Source: Limnobacter sp. MED105
GTDB lineage: Bacteria > Pseudomonadota > Gammaproteobacteria > Burkholderiales > Burkholderiaceae_B
Length of the DNA stretch: 64,000 nt
Assembly: GCF_000170915.1 (NCBI RefSeq)
Contig: NZ_ABCT01000001.1
Coordinates: 62,001 to 126,000 of the forward strand
Direction: 5' to 3'
The position numbers were made by a program, and so were the translations under genes. Position 1 is the stretch's first letter. Each line of letters begins with the position of its first letter. Below, one piece after another: positions 45,013 through 56,683 of this stretch. The notes beneath the pieces were generated by a model. It searched no databases. It was not told the origin of the DNA and saw only the letters and a list, made by a program, of their open reading frames with translations.

Positions 45013-46965
45013 ATGTTTTATCCCGAAGAGTTTGATGTGATTGTTGTGGGTGGTGGCCATGCAGGTACCGAAGCTGCGCTTGCTGCTGCGCGCGCCGGAA
45101 GCAAAACCCTGCTGCTGACCCACAACATCGAAACACTTGGGCAAATGTCATGCAATCCGTCGATTGGTGGTATTGGTAAAGGTCACCTGGTTAAAGAAGT
45201 GGATGCATTGGGTGGTGCAATGGCCATTGCCACTGATGAGGCCGGCATTCAGTTCCGTATTTTAAATGGCTCCAAAGGTCCAGCTGTTCGGGCAACTCGC
45301 GCGCAAGCAGACCGTGTGTTGTATCGCCAAGCCATTCGCACACGTCTGGAAAATCAGCACAACTTGAGCATTTTTCAACAGTCTGTAGAAGATCTGTTGT
45401 TAGATGGCGATCGTGTGTGTGGCGCCGTTACGCAAGTGGGTTTGAAGTTCAAGGCCAAAGCCGTGGTGTTAACCGCAGGCACTTTCTTGAATGGCAAAAT
45501 CCATGTGGGTTTGCAAAACTACTCCGCGGGTCGGGCAGGGGATCCTCCTTCAATTGGTTTGGGCATGCGCCTGCAGGAAATGAAGTTGCCGCAGGGCCGG
45601 TTAAAAACAGGTACGCCGCCACGTATCGATGGCCGCAGCATCGACTTTTCAGTGATGCAGGAACAGCCCGGTGATCTGGATCCGGTACCCGTATTTTCTT
45701 ATTTGGGCAACACAGCCATGCATCCGCGGCAGTTGCCTTGCTGGATCACGCACACCAACCAGAACACCCATGACATCATTCGCGGTGGCCTGGACCGCAG
45801 CCCGATGTACACAGGCGTGATCGAAGGTGTGGGGCCACGTTACTGCCCGTCGATTGAAGACAAAATCCATCGCTTTGCTGACAAGGAATCACACCAAATT
45901 TTCCTTGAGCCAGAAGGCTTGACGACCAATGAGTATTATCCAAACGGTGTGTCTACTTCCTTGCCATTCGACGTGCAGCTGAACTTACTGCACTCCATCA
46001 AGGGTTTGGAGAATGCATATATCATGCGGCCCGGTTACGCGATTGAGTACGATTACTTCGATCCGCGCGCGCTGAAAACCACGCTTGAAACCAAGGCCAT
46101 TGAGGGTTTGTTCTTCGCGGGTCAAATCAATGGCACCACAGGTTACGAAGAGGCGGCTGCTCAAGGTTTGCTGGCGGGTGTCAATGCTGCGCTTCTGGTG
46201 CAAGGCAAAGACCAGTGGACTCCCCGTCGCGACGAGGCCTATCTGGGCGTGCTCGTAGACGATTTGACCAGCAAGGGTGTGGCAGAGCCTTACCGCATGT
46301 TCACCAGCCGTGCTGAGTACCGTTTAAGCCTGCGTGAAGACAACGCAGATCAACGTTTGACGCCGATTGGTCGAAAACTGGGCTTGGTCGACGATATTCG
46401 CTGGAAAGCCTTTTCTGAAAAGCGCGAAGCGGTGGAATTAGAGAAACAACGCTTACGTTCCACGTGGATCAATCCGAAAATTGTGGCCCAAGCCGAAGCC
46501 GAGCGGGTATTGCACAAAGGGATTGATCGGGAGTACAACCTGTACGATTTGCTCAAACGCCCGGATGTCAGCTATCAAGATCTAAGTACCCTCAGTAAAG
46601 AGAACGGCGACCTGGCTTTGTCTAATCCCCTGGAGCAAACGGATTTGATTTCCCAGTTGGAAATTGAAGTGAAGTATGCGGGATACGTACTTCGGCAGCA
46701 GGCCGAAGTAGAGCGAGGCGCGGGCAATGAATCAATCCGCCTGCCTGCTGATTTCGATTACTCCGGCGTCAATGGCCTGAGCAAAGAAGTGCAGCAAAAG
46801 TTGAACACCCACAAGCCGGAAACGATCGGCCAGGCTGGCCGTATTCAAGGTGTCACCCCAGCGGCGATCTCACTCTTGCTGGTGCATTTGAAGAAACGTG
46901 ATTTGTTGAATCGAAGCGCCAGTGCAAACAAGTCGGCTGACGGAACCACGGAGCAGGTTGCTTGA
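45013..46965 (+). CDS. mnmG: tRNA uridine-5-carboxymethylaminomethyl modification enzyme MnmG
   Basis: A 650-residue FAD enzyme that works with MnmE on tRNA wobble uridines. The N-terminal Rossmann motif is [21 protein letters not shown]; then [42 protein letters not shown] and [12 protein letters not shown] are typical. [20 protein letters not shown] closes the C-terminal domain. AGGAG precedes the ATG. It opens the mnmG-rsmG-parA-parB unit. In many relatives it is close to mnmE; here 15.5 kb of other genes intervene. Confidence 0.97.
   Translation: MFYPEEFDVIVVGGGHAGTEAALAAARAGSKTLLLTHNIETLGQMSCNPSIGGIGKGHLVKEVDALGGAMAIATDEAGIQFRILNGSKGPAVRATRAQADRVLYRQAIRTRLENQHNLSIFQQSVEDLLLDGDRVCGAVTQVGLKFKAKAVVLTAGTFLNGKIHVGLQNYSAGRAGDPPSIGLGMRLQEMKLPQGRLKTGTPPRIDGRSIDFSVMQEQPGDLDPVPVFSYLGNTAMHPRQLPCWITHTNQNTHDIIRGGLDRSPMYTGVIEGVGPRYCPSIEDKIHRFADKESHQIFLEPEGLTTNEYYPNGVSTSLPFDVQLNLLHSIKGLENAYIMRPGYAIEYDYFDPRALKTTLETKAIEGLFFAGQINGTTGYEEAAAQGLLAGVNAALLVQGKDQWTPRRDEAYLGVLVDDLTSKGVAEPYRMFTSRAEYRLSLREDNADQRLTPIGRKLGLVDDIRWKAFSEKREAVELEKQRLRSTWINPKIVAQAEAERVLHKGIDREYNLYDLLKRPDVSYQDLSTLSKENGDLALSNPLEQTDLISQLEIEVKYAGYVLRQQAEVERGAGNESIRLPADFDYSGVNGLSKEVQQKLNTHKPETIGQAGRIQGVTPAAISLLLVHLKKRDLLNRSASANKSADGTTEQVA
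46456..46471. promoter_or_regulatory. Degenerate parS-like sequence inside mnmG
   Basis: CGTTCCACGTGGATCA matches 14 of 16 positions of parS site 1. It lies in coding sequence (RSTWI), so it may be a weak ParB site or chance. Confidence 0.35.
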
Positions 46966-47639
46966 ATTCACTGCACCGAAAACCAAAGTCTGAAACCCTT
47001 GGGTCTTCAGACCAGGATCTGCTGGAAAAGGGAATCGCAAATCTGCGTTTGGGTTTGAATTCCGAACAGCATGCACAGCTTTTTAAATATGGCCAGCTGA
47101 TTCAGAAATGGAACCGGGTGTACAACCTTACTGCCATTCGCAACAATCGCGAGCTGATCACACACCATTTGCTGGATTCCCTGGCGGTACTGCCCGAAAT
47201 TGCATTTGCCTTGCAGGCCACTAGCAGCCCAAGAATTCTGGATGTGGGTGCAGGCGCAGGTTTACCCGGTTTGGTATTGGCGATTGCGCAGCCTAACTGG
47301 CAGATCACGCTGATCGACACGGTTCAGAAAAAAGCCGCTTTCATGCAGCAAGCCATTGCCACCCTGGGTTTGAAGAATGCGCAGGCAGTGCACGGGCGGG
47401 TCGAAGAGTTTCAGGCCGATGTCCCGTTTGATCTGATTTGCTCCCGTGCCTTTTCCAGCATCGAGAATTTCATTGCGCTGAGCCAGCATGTATTGGCTGA
47501 GCATGGCCAGTTCGCGGCTCTGAAGGGCAGGGTTGAGGTGGACAGCGAAGTTCCTGCCGGTTGGAGAATTGATGCGCTTCATCCAATTGAAGTGCCATTC
47601 TTGGACGAGGCAAGGCACTTGTTCATGATTAAACGCTAA
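46962..47639 (+). CDS. rsmG: 16S rRNA (guanine-527-N7)-methyltransferase RsmG
   Basis: A 225-residue SAM-dependent methyltransferase of the GidB family, acting on G527 of 16S rRNA. Motifs: [14 protein letters not shown] near 47, the SAM site [17 protein letters not shown] near 89, and VHGRVEEF with [11 protein letters not shown]. The start is a TTG overlapping the mnmG stop (TTGA), with CAGG a few bases before; no better codon is available without losing conserved residues. parA follows 30 bp on. Loss of this gene gives low-level streptomycin resistance in other bacteria. Confidence 0.95.
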   Translation: MNSLHRKPKSETLGSSDQDLLEKGIANLRLGLNSEQHAQLFKYGQLIQKWNRVYNLTAIRNNRELITHHLLDSLAVLPEIAFALQATSSPRILDVGAGAGLPGLVLAIAQPNWQITLIDTVQKKAAFMQQAIATLGLKNAQAVHGRVEEFQADVPFDLICSRAFSSIENFIALSQHVLAEHGQFAALKGRVEVDSEVPAGWRIDALHPIEVPFLDEARHLFMIKR

Positions 47640-47669
47640 AATCAAAGCATTCATTCACAGGACAAGAAG

Positions 47670-48446
47670 ATGGCGAAAGTTTTCTGCATTGCCAACCAGA
47701 AAGGTGGCGTGGGAAAAACCACCACAGCGGTGAATCTGGCAGCAGGTTTAGCCATGGCCAAACAACGCGTGCTGCTGGTCGATCTGGATCCTCAGGGCAA
47801 CGCCACCATGGGCTGTGGTATCGACAAGCGCAGCGTCAAACACACGGTGTACCAGGTTTTGGTCGGCATGGTGGGTGTGGCCGAGGCCACTGTTCGTGCA
47901 GAAGGCGAGTTTGATGTTCTGGCAGCCAACCGTGAACTTGCAGGCGCAGAAGTCGAAATGGTCGAGTTTGAAGACCGTGAAATCAAGCTGCGTGAAGCCA
48001 TTTCCGAGGTAGACGATCAATACGATTTCATCTTGATCGACTGTCCGCCCGCGCTGTCTTTGCTGACCCTGAACGCCCTGTGTTGTGCCAATGGCGTGGT
48101 CATTCCCATGCAGTGCGAATACTACGCACTGGAAGGTTTGAGCGATCTGGTCAACACCATCAAGCAGGTCTGTAAAAACTTGAACCCCAACTTGACCATC
48201 ATTGGCTTGTTGCGGGTGATGTACGACCCACGAATGACACTGGCTCAGCAGGTTTCCGCTCAGCTGGAAAAGCATTTCGGCAACAAGGTGTTCAAAACCA
48301 TCATCCCCCGCAATGTTCGCCTGGCCGAAGCGCCCAGTTATGGGGTCCCCGGTGTGTTGTTCGACAAATCCAGCAAGGGTGCCAAGGCCTATTTGGACTT
48401 CGCCAATGAAATGGTCGACCGGCTGGGTCTTCCCATTGCTGCATAA
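47670..48446 (+). CDS. parA: Chromosome partitioning ATPase ParA (Soj)
   Basis: A 258-residue deviant Walker ATPase that forms the nucleoid-bound gradient driving origin segregation. It starts MAKVFCIANQKGGVGKTTTAVNL, the deviant Walker A with two lysines, and has LVDLDPQGN and the Walker B ILIDCPPALSLLTLNAL. The short N-terminus without an HTH is the chromosomal (Soj) type. The ATG is preceded by GACAAGAAG. It is co-transcribed with parB 21 bp downstream. Confidence 0.97.
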   Translation: MAKVFCIANQKGGVGKTTTAVNLAAGLAMAKQRVLLVDLDPQGNATMGCGIDKRSVKHTVYQVLVGMVGVAEATVRAEGEFDVLAANRELAGAEVEMVEFEDREIKLREAISEVDDQYDFILIDCPPALSLLTLNALCCANGVVIPMQCEYYALEGLSDLVNTIKQVCKNLNPNLTIIGLLRVMYDPRMTLAQQVSAQLEKHFGNKVFKTIIPRNVRLAEAPSYGVPGVLFDKSSKGAKAYLDFANEMVDRLGLPIAA

Positions 48447-48467
48447 CTTAATCAACGACAAGAAGAT

Positions 48468-49349
48468 ATGAACGCAATCAAACGCACGAAAGGCCTGGGC
48501 CGTGGCCTGGAAGCGCTTTTAGGCCCTTCTGGTGACGATGTCAACAAAGACATGGGTGAGCAGGTCATGACGCTGCCCCTGGGCAAGCTGCAGGCCGGTA
48601 AATACCAGCCACGATCCCGCATGGATGAGTCGTCACTCATGGAGCTGGCTGAGTCCATCAAAAGTCAGGGCATCATGCAGCCCATTCTGGTTCGCCCGAT
48701 CGGCTCTGGAAAATACGAAATTATTGCGGGCGAGCGTCGCTTCCGCGCTTCCAAACTGGCGGGTTTGGAAGAAGTACCTGTGTTGGTGCGTGCTGTGCCC
48801 GACGAATCAGCGCTGGCCATGGCGCTGATTGAAAACATTCAGCGTGAAGACCTGAACCCGCTTGAAGAAGCCCTGGGCGTTCAGCGCCTTATTCGTGAAT
48901 TCAATTTGACCCATGAAGACGCCGCTCGTGCCATTGGTCGATCCCGCAGTGCAACAAGCAATATGCTGCGCTTGCTCAACCTGGCTGAGCCTGTTCAAAC
49001 CATGTTGCTGGCTGGCGACATTGAAATGGGTCATGCCCGCGCGTTACTGGCCTTGACTGCAGCCGAGCAAATTGCCTGCGCCAACGAGGTGGTGAACAAG
49101 CGCCTTTCTGTGCGTGAAACTGAAAAGCTGGTCAATGACTGGTCCAGCGATGCAGATCGTCAATCAGCCAAGCCCAAACAAACGGCCGATGTACGCCGGC
49201 TTGAAGAAGGATTGGCAGACTGGCTGGCCAGCGCTGTTCAGTTAAAAGCCAATGCAAATGGCAAGGGCAGTGTTACTATTAAATTCAATAATTTGGACGA
49301 GCTGGACGGTGTGCTGGAGCGCATCGGCTTTCCCAAAGAAGAGCTTTGA
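48468..49349 (+). CDS. parB: Chromosome partitioning protein ParB (Spo0J)
   Basis: A 293-residue CTP-dependent clamp that loads at parS. It starts MNAIKRTKGLGRGLEALLG; the N-terminal CTP-binding domain shows YQPRSRMDE, IAGERRFRASKLAGL and ALIENIQREDLNPLEEA; the HTH is THEDAARAIGRSRSATSNMLRLL; the C-terminal dimerisation domain is GSVTIKFNNLDELDGVLERIG. Its binding sites are the parS palindromes 3.6-4 kb upstream. The same GACAAGAAG ribosome binding region precedes it as parA. The atp operon promoter follows. Confidence 0.97.
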   Translation: MNAIKRTKGLGRGLEALLGPSGDDVNKDMGEQVMTLPLGKLQAGKYQPRSRMDESSLMELAESIKSQGIMQPILVRPIGSGKYEIIAGERRFRASKLAGLEEVPVLVRAVPDESALAMALIENIQREDLNPLEEALGVQRLIREFNLTHEDAARAIGRSRSATSNMLRLLNLAEPVQTMLLAGDIEMGHARALLALTAAEQIACANEVVNKRLSVRETEKLVNDWSSDADRQSAKPKQTADVRRLEEGLADWLASAVQLKANANGKGSVTIKFNNLDELDGVLERIGFPKEEL

Positions 49350-49389
49350 GTTTTGCACCAAATCGGTGTGAAAAATAAGCCGTTTTCGT

Positions 49390-49419
49390 TTGACTAGGGG
49401 CCGTACAAACCCCTATAAT
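49390..49419 (+). promoter_or_regulatory. Promoter of the atp operon
   Basis: TTGACT (-35) and TATAAT (-10) are 18 bp apart, about 91 bp before atpI. The spacer contains a perfect inverted repeat, TAGGGG/CCCCTA at 49395-49415, which overlaps both elements and could be an operator. Confidence 0.75.
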
Positions 49420-49510
49420 CTGGCGGTTTGTCAAAAACACGTGAGCCTTGCGGAAAATACGTACCCGACATAGGTACTCAACCAAGGTTAAATGTGGCAG
49501 CGCAGCAAAT

Positions 49511-49843
49511 ATGTGGAAAATAGTTGGACTCCAATGGGTCGTCGGGGTGGCAGTTTGCCTCCTCATGTTGTTGGTGTCCCCAATTCACGCGCAGTCTGCC
49601 GCTTGGGGTTTCGTTGCTGTCGCGTTGCCGAGCACTTTGTTCGCCGCACGGTTGGCCTTGGGTAGTAAAACCCCCATGGGCGGAACCTTTGTGTTTTTGG
49701 CCGGAGAATTCCTGAAGGTTGGCGCAACAATCGCAATCATGTTTGTAGCGAGTCAAGTTGATCCGAACATTGTTTGGTGGTCCTTGATCCTCACAGCGGT
49801 CGTCACCCTCAAAAGCTATTTTTTGGCATTTTTCTTGAGATAA
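49511..49843 (+). CDS. atpI: ATP synthase protein I
   Basis: A 110-residue membrane protein with about four hydrophobic helices ([59 protein letters not shown] and the last, [21 protein letters not shown]). It is the usual first gene of proteobacterial atp operons and helps assemble the c-ring. The frame continues upstream; this ATG begins the first helix with no extra basic leader, so it is preferred, although its ribosome binding site is weak. atpB begins 2 bp after its stop. Confidence 0.88.
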   Translation: MWKIVGLQWVVGVAVCLLMLLVSPIHAQSAAWGFVAVALPSTLFAARLALGSKTPMGGTFVFLAGEFLKVGATIAIMFVASQVDPNIVWWSLILTAVVTLKSYFLAFFLR

Positions 49844-49845
49844 GT

Positions 49846-50706
49846 ATGGCATCTTCACCGAATGGGCTAACCCCCTCAGAGTACATCGTCCATCACTTGC
49901 AGCATTTCGCTACCGATAAGCAAAAATTTATCGTCGATTTCTCAGTGATCAACCTGGACACGATGTTTTTCTCCATCCTGTCTGGTCTAATCGTAATCTT
50001 CATGTTGCGCAAAGCGGCTTCCAAAGCCACTTCTGGCGTGCCAGGCCGTTTTCAGGGCTTTGTAGAAATGATGGTGGAAATGGTCGAGAACCAATCCAAA
50101 GCCATCGTTCATGGCGATCGCAGTTTCATCGCTCCCCTGGCATTGACCGTGTTCCTCTGGATTGTGGTCATGAATGCCTTTGACTTGGTGCCTGTGGATC
50201 TCATCCCCATGGCGTGGGGCGAGTTGCTGTATGCGCTGGGTTTTGCTGCCAGCCCCGGCGACCCCTACATGCGCGTAGTGGCCACTGCTGACCTGAACGG
50301 TGCACTGGGCATGTCCTTGGGTGTGCTGGTACTCATGCTGTACTACTCTGTAAAAATCAAGGGTGCAGGTGGCTTCGTTCATGAACTGTTCTGTGCACCG
50401 TTCGGTTCCAACCCACTGCTTTGGATCCCCAACTTTGTATTGAACCTCATTGAATTTGCCGCGAAGACCGTGTCCCTGGGCATGCGACTGTTCGGCAACA
50501 TGTACGCAGGCGAATTGGTGTTCATGCTGATCGCTTTGCTGGGTGGCGCTGCTGCGTTGTCCTTGGGTGGAGCATTTGCCTTCTTGGGCCATGTATTGGC
50601 CGGAACAATCTGGGCGATTTTCCACATTCTGATCGTGTTGCTTCAGGGCTTCATTTTCATGATGTTGACCTTGATCTACATTGGCCAGGCGCATCAGGGC
50701 CACTGA
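49846..50706 (+). CDS. atpB: ATP synthase F0 subunit a
   Basis: A 286-residue inner-membrane stator subunit carrying the proton half-channels. The conserved [29 protein letters not shown] contains the essential Arg (SLGMRLFGN); the last helices read [28 protein letters not shown]. Start at the ATG two bases after the atpI stop ([14 protein letters not shown]), since the upstream part of the frame lies within atpI. Confidence 0.97.
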   Translation: MASSPNGLTPSEYIVHHLQHFATDKQKFIVDFSVINLDTMFFSILSGLIVIFMLRKAASKATSGVPGRFQGFVEMMVEMVENQSKAIVHGDRSFIAPLALTVFLWIVVMNAFDLVPVDLIPMAWGELLYALGFAASPGDPYMRVVATADLNGALGMSLGVLVLMLYYSVKIKGAGGFVHELFCAPFGSNPLLWIPNFVLNLIEFAAKTVSLGMRLFGNMYAGELVFMLIALLGGAAALSLGGAFAFLGHVLAGTIWAIFHILIVLLQGFIFMMLTLIYIGQAHQGH

Positions 50707-50710
50707 TCGA

Positions 50711-51008
<298 letters not shown>

Positions 51009-51035
51009 TTTACAGCCACTTCCTTCGAACAACAC

Positions 51036-51069
51036 CGCACGAATGTTTTAAGTCCAATTCGTGCGTTTT
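51036..51069 (+). terminator. Terminator-like hairpin inside the atp operon (atpE-atpF)
   Basis: CGCACGAAT and ATTCGTGCG form a perfect 9-bp stem with a 12-base loop, followed by TTTT. It lies between atpE and atpF and could partly end transcription or protect the 3' end of an atpB-atpE message. Confidence 0.7.
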
Positions 51070-51083
51070 AGAGGAAACATGCC

Positions 51084-51554
51084 GTGAACTTAAACGCAAC
51101 GCTGTTTGCTCAGCTCGTCGTTTTCTTCATCTTGGCGGTCTTTACGATGAAATTCGTTTGGCCCCCGCTGATCAAGAGCATCGATGAGCGTGCAAAGAAA
51201 ATCGCAGACGGCCTGGCCGCTGCAGAACGTGGTAAGCAGGCTTTGGCAGATGCTGGTCGTAAAGCTGAACAGGAATTGGCTGCAAGCCGTTCTGAAAATC
51301 AGCAGCGTCTGGCTGAAGCTGAAAAGCGTGCCCAGCAGATTATTGAAGAGGCAAAACAACAAGCCGAAGTTGAGCGCAAGCGAATTCTTGCGCAGGCTGA
51401 AGCGGAAGCTGCGAACGAAGCACAACGTGCCCGTGACCAGTTGCGCGATCAGTTGGCAACACTCGTGGTGAAAGGCGCAGAACAAATCCTGAAGAAGGAA
51501 GTGAACGCCCAGGCCCACGCAGATTTGCTCAATCAACTGAAAGCGGAACTGTAA
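51084..51554 (+). CDS. atpF: ATP synthase F0 subunit b
   Basis: A 156-residue peripheral stalk subunit: one N-terminal membrane helix ([22 protein letters not shown]) and a long, charged coiled coil rich in Ala, Glu and Lys. It starts MNLNAT like E. coli AtpF, which fixes the start as this GTG. An ATG five bases upstream gives only ATG-CCG-TGA and overlaps the GTG. GAGGAAAC lies 5-13 bases upstream. Confidence 0.96.
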   Translation: MNLNATLFAQLVVFFILAVFTMKFVWPPLIKSIDERAKKIADGLAAAERGKQALADAGRKAEQELAASRSENQQRLAEAEKRAQQIIEEAKQQAEVERKRILAQAEAEAANEAQRARDQLRDQLATLVVKGAEQILKKEVNAQAHADLLNQLKAEL

Positions 51555-51579
51555 GCCTAACGAGCTAAGGAAACACAAC

Positions 51580-52113
51580 ATGGTCGAACTATCCACCATC
51601 GCCCGTCCTTACGCTGAAGCAGCGTTTGATGTTGCCAAAACATCGAACCTGAATCAGTGGAGTGATTGGCTACAGTCGTGGTCGGCAGTCGCAAGCAACG
51701 AAGACATCAAATTGCTGGTCAGCAACCCAAAGTTGACTGACGAGCAGGTGTTGAAAGTGTTTGTTGAACTGACCAAGACACCGGCGGAAGCGCAAGCAAT
51801 GAATTTCTTGGGTGCGCTTGTGGAAAATGGCCGTTTGCTGGCCTTGCCAGAAATCGCTCGACAGTTCGAAGAATTGAAGAACAGCCATGAAGGTTCTGCA
51901 GATGCGATCATCGCCTCTGCATTCCCCATGACTGATGCTGAAGTTCAAAACGTACGTGGTGCATTGGAAAAGAAATTTGGTTCCAAATTGAACGTCACTG
52001 TTCAAGTGGATGAATCGCTGATTGGTGGCGTTTGCGTCACTGTGGGCGATCAAATTTTGGATAGTTCGGTGCGCGGCAAACTCAACGCGATGAAGGCGGC
52101 TTTAACAGCCTAA
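51580..52113 (+). CDS. atpH: ATP synthase F1 subunit delta
   Basis: A 177-residue soluble subunit linking the b stalk to the top of F1. It starts [20 protein letters not shown], the family N-terminus, and closes with [29 protein letters not shown], the standard C-terminal motif. AAGGAAACACAAC precedes the ATG. It lies 25 bp after atpF and 32 bp before atpA. Confidence 0.97.
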   Translation: MVELSTIARPYAEAAFDVAKTSNLNQWSDWLQSWSAVASNEDIKLLVSNPKLTDEQVLKVFVELTKTPAEAQAMNFLGALVENGRLLALPEIARQFEELKNSHEGSADAIIASAFPMTDAEVQNVRGALEKKFGSKLNVTVQVDESLIGGVCVTVGDQILDSSVRGKLNAMKAALTA

Positions 52114-52145
52114 CTTGGCCCTCAAACGTAATTGGAGCAATCAAT

Positions 52146-53687
52146 ATGCAGATTAATCCCTCTGAGATCAGTGAACTGATCAAGAGCCGGATCGAAGGCC
52201 TCGGATCATCGGCCGACATCCGGACACAAGGTACTGTAGTGTCCGTGAGCGACGGTATTTGCCGCGTTCATGGTTTGTCAGATGTAATGCAAGGTGAAAT
52301 GCTGGAATTCCCAGGCAACACCTTTGGCTTGGCGCTCAACCTGGAACGTGATTCCGTGGGTGTCGTTATTTTGGGTTCTTACGAGCACATTTCTGAAGGC
52401 GACATGGTCAAGTGTACCGGCCGTATTCTGGAAGTGCCAGTGGGTCCCGAGTTGCGTGGTCGCGTGGTAAACGCATTGGGTGTGCCTATCGACGGCAAGG
52501 GCCCAGTGAACGCCAAGATGACCGACGTGATCGAAAAAGTGGCACCTGGTGTGATTGAGCGTAAATCAGTAGACCAGCCACTGCAAACCGGTGTAAAGGC
52601 GATTGACGCCATGGTTCCTGTTGGCCGTGGCCAGCGTGAATTGATCATTGGTGACCGCCAGACTGGTAAAACAGCTGTTGCGATCGACGCGATCATTAAC
52701 CAGAAAGGCACTGGCGTAACTTGCGTGTACGTGGCTGTGGGCCAAAAAGCCTCTTCCATCGTAAACGTGTTGCGCAAACTGGAAGAGCACGGCGCACTGG
52801 AATACACCATTGTTGTGGTGGCTTCCGCTTCAGAATCAGCAGCCATGCAATATTTGGCTCCTTACTCTGGTTGCACCATGGGCGAATATTTCCGCGATCG
52901 CGGTGAAGACGCCCTGATTGTGTACGACGATCTGTCCAAGCAAGCTGTAGCCTACCGTCAAATTTCCCTGTTGCTGCGTCGTCCACCCGGTCGCGAAGCT
53001 TACCCAGGTGACGTGTTCTATCTACACAGCCGTTTGCTGGAGCGCGCATCACGCGTGAACGCCGAATACGTTGAAAAATTCACCAAGGGTGAAGTGAAAG
53101 GCAAAACAGGTTCTTTGACCGCGCTGCCAATCATTGAAACCCAGGCGGGTGACGTAACAGCGTTCGTTCCAACCAACGTAATTTCGATTACTGACGGTCA
53201 AATCTTCTTGGAAACCGACTTGTTCAACGCCGGTATTCGTCCAGCGATTAACGCGGGTATTTCCGTGTCTCGCGTGGGTGGTGCAGCGCAAACGAAGGTG
53301 GTCAAGAAGCTGTCAGGCGGTATTCGTACCGACTTGGCGCAGTACCGTGAATTGGCTGCGTTTGCGCAGTTTGCTTCTGATCTGGATGAAGCAACCCGCC
53401 GCCAGCTGGAACGTGGTCGCCGTGTGGTTGAATTGCTGAAGCAGCCCCAGTACGCCCCATTGAAAACATGGGAAATGGCACTGGCCCTGTTTGCAATCAA
53501 CAATGGTTATTTGGATGATGTCGAGGTATCGAACGTTCTTCCTTTTGAGGTTTCCCTGCGTCAATTCATGCAGACAAGCCACAAGGACCTGATCGATCGT
53601 ATCGAGCAGACTTACGAATTGTCGAAAGACGATGAGCCTAAGCTGCACGAGGCCGTGAAATCATTCAAGAAAACTGGCGCGTATTAA
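52146..53687 (+). CDS. atpA: ATP synthase F1 subunit alpha
   Basis: A 513-residue non-catalytic nucleotide-binding subunit. Walker [10 protein letters not shown] is near 169-177, and the family signature region FGEVLR-like [17 protein letters not shown] near 363-379, with the arginine finger inside SVSRVG. The N-terminus starts [33 protein letters not shown] precedes the ATG. Length and order are canonical. Confidence 0.98.
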   Translation: MQINPSEISELIKSRIEGLGSSADIRTQGTVVSVSDGICRVHGLSDVMQGEMLEFPGNTFGLALNLERDSVGVVILGSYEHISEGDMVKCTGRILEVPVGPELRGRVVNALGVPIDGKGPVNAKMTDVIEKVAPGVIERKSVDQPLQTGVKAIDAMVPVGRGQRELIIGDRQTGKTAVAIDAIINQKGTGVTCVYVAVGQKASSIVNVLRKLEEHGALEYTIVVVASASESAAMQYLAPYSGCTMGEYFRDRGEDALIVYDDLSKQAVAYRQISLLLRRPPGREAYPGDVFYLHSRLLERASRVNAEYVEKFTKGEVKGKTGSLTALPIIETQAGDVTAFVPTNVISITDGQIFLETDLFNAGIRPAINAGISVSRVGGAAQTKVVKKLSGGIRTDLAQYRELAAFAQFASDLDEATRRQLERGRRVVELLKQPQYAPLKTWEMALALFAINNGYLDDVEVSNVLPFEVSLRQFMQTSHKDLIDRIEQTYELSKDDEPKLHEAVKSFKKTGAY

Positions 53688-53721
53688 TCAGAGCGATCTG
53701 ATTGTACCCACCGCATAACTC

Positions 53722-53740
53722 GGAAGGTCTTGCACCTTCC
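53722..53740 (+). promoter_or_regulatory. Hairpin between atpA and atpG
   Basis: GGAAGGT and ACCTTCC pair perfectly around a 5-base loop, about 10 bases before the atpG ribosome binding site. There is no T-run; a processing or translation-control structure is possible. Confidence 0.4.
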
Positions 53741-53760
53741 CAGTCATTGGAGGAAATACG

Positions 53761-54630
53761 ATGTCAGGAATGAAGGAAATCCGGACCAAGATCAAGAGCG
53801 TGCAAAACACGCGAAAGATCACGAAGGCGATGGAAATGGTGGCTGCGTCCAAAATGCGCAAAGCCCAGGACCGTATGCGTTCGGCTCGTCCCTATGCGGA
53901 CAAAGTTCGGAATATTTGCGCCAACCTGGCCAAGGCAAACCCTGAATACCGCCATGAATACATGGTGGCGCGCGACGAAATCAAAAACGTGGCTGCGATT
54001 GTTGTGACAACGGACAAAGGTCTGTGTGGTGGCTTGAACACCAACATTCTGCGTCTGGTCACCAGCAAGTTTCAGGAGTTTGGTGCCAAGGGCGCAAAGG
54101 TACGAGCAACCGCAATCGGTACAAAGGGCGCTGGCTTCTTTAACCGCATTGGTGTTGACGTGACTTCCAAAGTGACGGGTCTTGGCGACAAGCCCCACCT
54201 GGAAGCACTGATTGGCGCGATCAAGGTTCAACTTGATGCGTACGTTGCAGGCGAAGTGGATGCCGTTTATCTGGCCTACACCAAGTTTGTGAACACCATG
54301 AAGCAAGAAGCCGTGTTCGAGCAATTGCTGCCCCTGGGTGGCGAAAGGCTGCAAGCCGATGAGGGTTCCACGTCGTGGGACTACATCTATGAGCCGGATG
54401 CGAAGGCCGTGATTGACGATTTGTTACTGCGTTACATCGAAGCATTGGTGTACCAGGCAGTGGCAGAGAACATGGCTTCAGAACAATCAGCACGTATGGT
54501 TGCGATGAAGGCAGCGTCAGACAACGCCAAGAATGTGATCAGTGAACTGCAACTTACCTACAACAAAGCCCGTCAGGCTGCCATTACGAAAGAACTGGCA
54601 GAGATCGTCGGCGGCGCAGCGGCTGTGTAA
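53761..54630 (+). CDS. atpG: ATP synthase F1 subunit gamma
   Basis: A 289-residue rotor shaft. It starts [36 protein letters not shown], the invariant N-terminal helix, and ends [42 protein letters not shown], the C-terminal helix that turns inside the alpha-beta ring. TTGGAGG lies eight bases before the ATG. It follows atpA by 73 bp, the longest F1 gap, which holds a hairpin. Confidence 0.98.
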   Translation: MSGMKEIRTKIKSVQNTRKITKAMEMVAASKMRKAQDRMRSARPYADKVRNICANLAKANPEYRHEYMVARDEIKNVAAIVVTTDKGLCGGLNTNILRLVTSKFQEFGAKGAKVRATAIGTKGAGFFNRIGVDVTSKVTGLGDKPHLEALIGAIKVQLDAYVAGEVDAVYLAYTKFVNTMKQEAVFEQLLPLGGERLQADEGSTSWDYIYEPDAKAVIDDLLLRYIEALVYQAVAENMASEQSARMVAMKAASDNAKNVISELQLTYNKARQAAITKELAEIVGGAAAV

Positions 54631-54653
54631 GCGGATGTTCGGAACGATTTTGA

Positions 54654-56060
<1,407 letters not shown>

Positions 56061-56079
56061 TCCGATTGGTGTGTCGTGT

Positions 56080-56107
56080 ACCGGCAAAGGTGAAAACCCA
56101 AGCCGGT
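56080..56107 (+). promoter_or_regulatory. Hairpin between atpD and atpC
   Basis: ACCGGC and GCCGGT pair around a 16-base loop, overlapping the region just before the atpC ribosome binding site. No T-run; its role, if any, would be in translation or mRNA processing. Confidence 0.3.
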
Positions 56108-56129
56108 GCCCATCACAAAGGAAATGAGT

Positions 56130-56549
56130 ATGTCGACAATCCGCGTGGACGTGGTGAGTGCAGAAGAATCAATCTTCGAAGGTGAAGCAGAGTTTGTTGC
56201 TTTGCCCGGAGAGCAGGGTGAGCTGGGTATTTACCCACGCCACACCCCGCTGATTACACGCATCAAGCCCGGTACAGTTCGCATCAAGATTGCAGGTCAG
56301 GCTGAAGAAGAAGTGGTGTTTGTAAACGGTGGCGTGTTGGAAGTACAACCCAACTCGGTGACCGTTCTTGCAGACACGGCCCTTCGTGGCAGCGACCTGG
56401 ATGAAGCCAAAGCAACGGAAGCCAAGCGTTTGGCCGAAGAAGCATTGGCCAATCGCAGTGCGGACATTGACTATGCTCAAGCACAGGCTGAATTGGCTTC
56501 CGCGATTGCGCAGTTGCAAGCCATCAAGCGCTTGAGAAAAGTACGTTAA
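56130..56549 (+). CDS. atpC: ATP synthase F1 subunit epsilon
   Basis: A 139-residue regulatory subunit: an N-terminal beta sandwich ([34 protein letters not shown]) and a C-terminal helical hairpin ending [11 protein letters not shown]. The start is the third in-frame ATG, with AAAGGAA at a proper six-base distance; two earlier ATGs give a longer, unconserved leader. It ends the atp operon, 30 bp before an intrinsic terminator. Confidence 0.96.
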   Translation: MSTIRVDVVSAEESIFEGEAEFVALPGEQGELGIYPRHTPLITRIKPGTVRIKIAGQAEEEVVFVNGGVLEVQPNSVTVLADTALRGSDLDEAKATEAKRLAEEALANRSADIDYAQAQAELASAIAQLQAIKRLRKVR

Positions 56550-56578
56550 GTAATACAGGGTTGAAAAACCAGTGAGAA

Positions 56579-56604
56579 GCCACGGTGAAAACCGTGGCTT
56601 TTTT
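56579..56604 (+). terminator. Intrinsic terminator of the atp operon
   Basis: GCCACGG and CCGTGGC form a perfect 7-bp stem (9 with flanking AA/TT) and a 6-base loop, followed by six T. It ends the nine-gene atp operon. Confidence 0.95.
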
Positions 56605-56683
56605 CTTGGGCAGACCCATTGTGAAAGTCTGTGGAACCTACCCGCATGGATTCGCAACATAAGTGGCAATCAAGGAGCCATTT

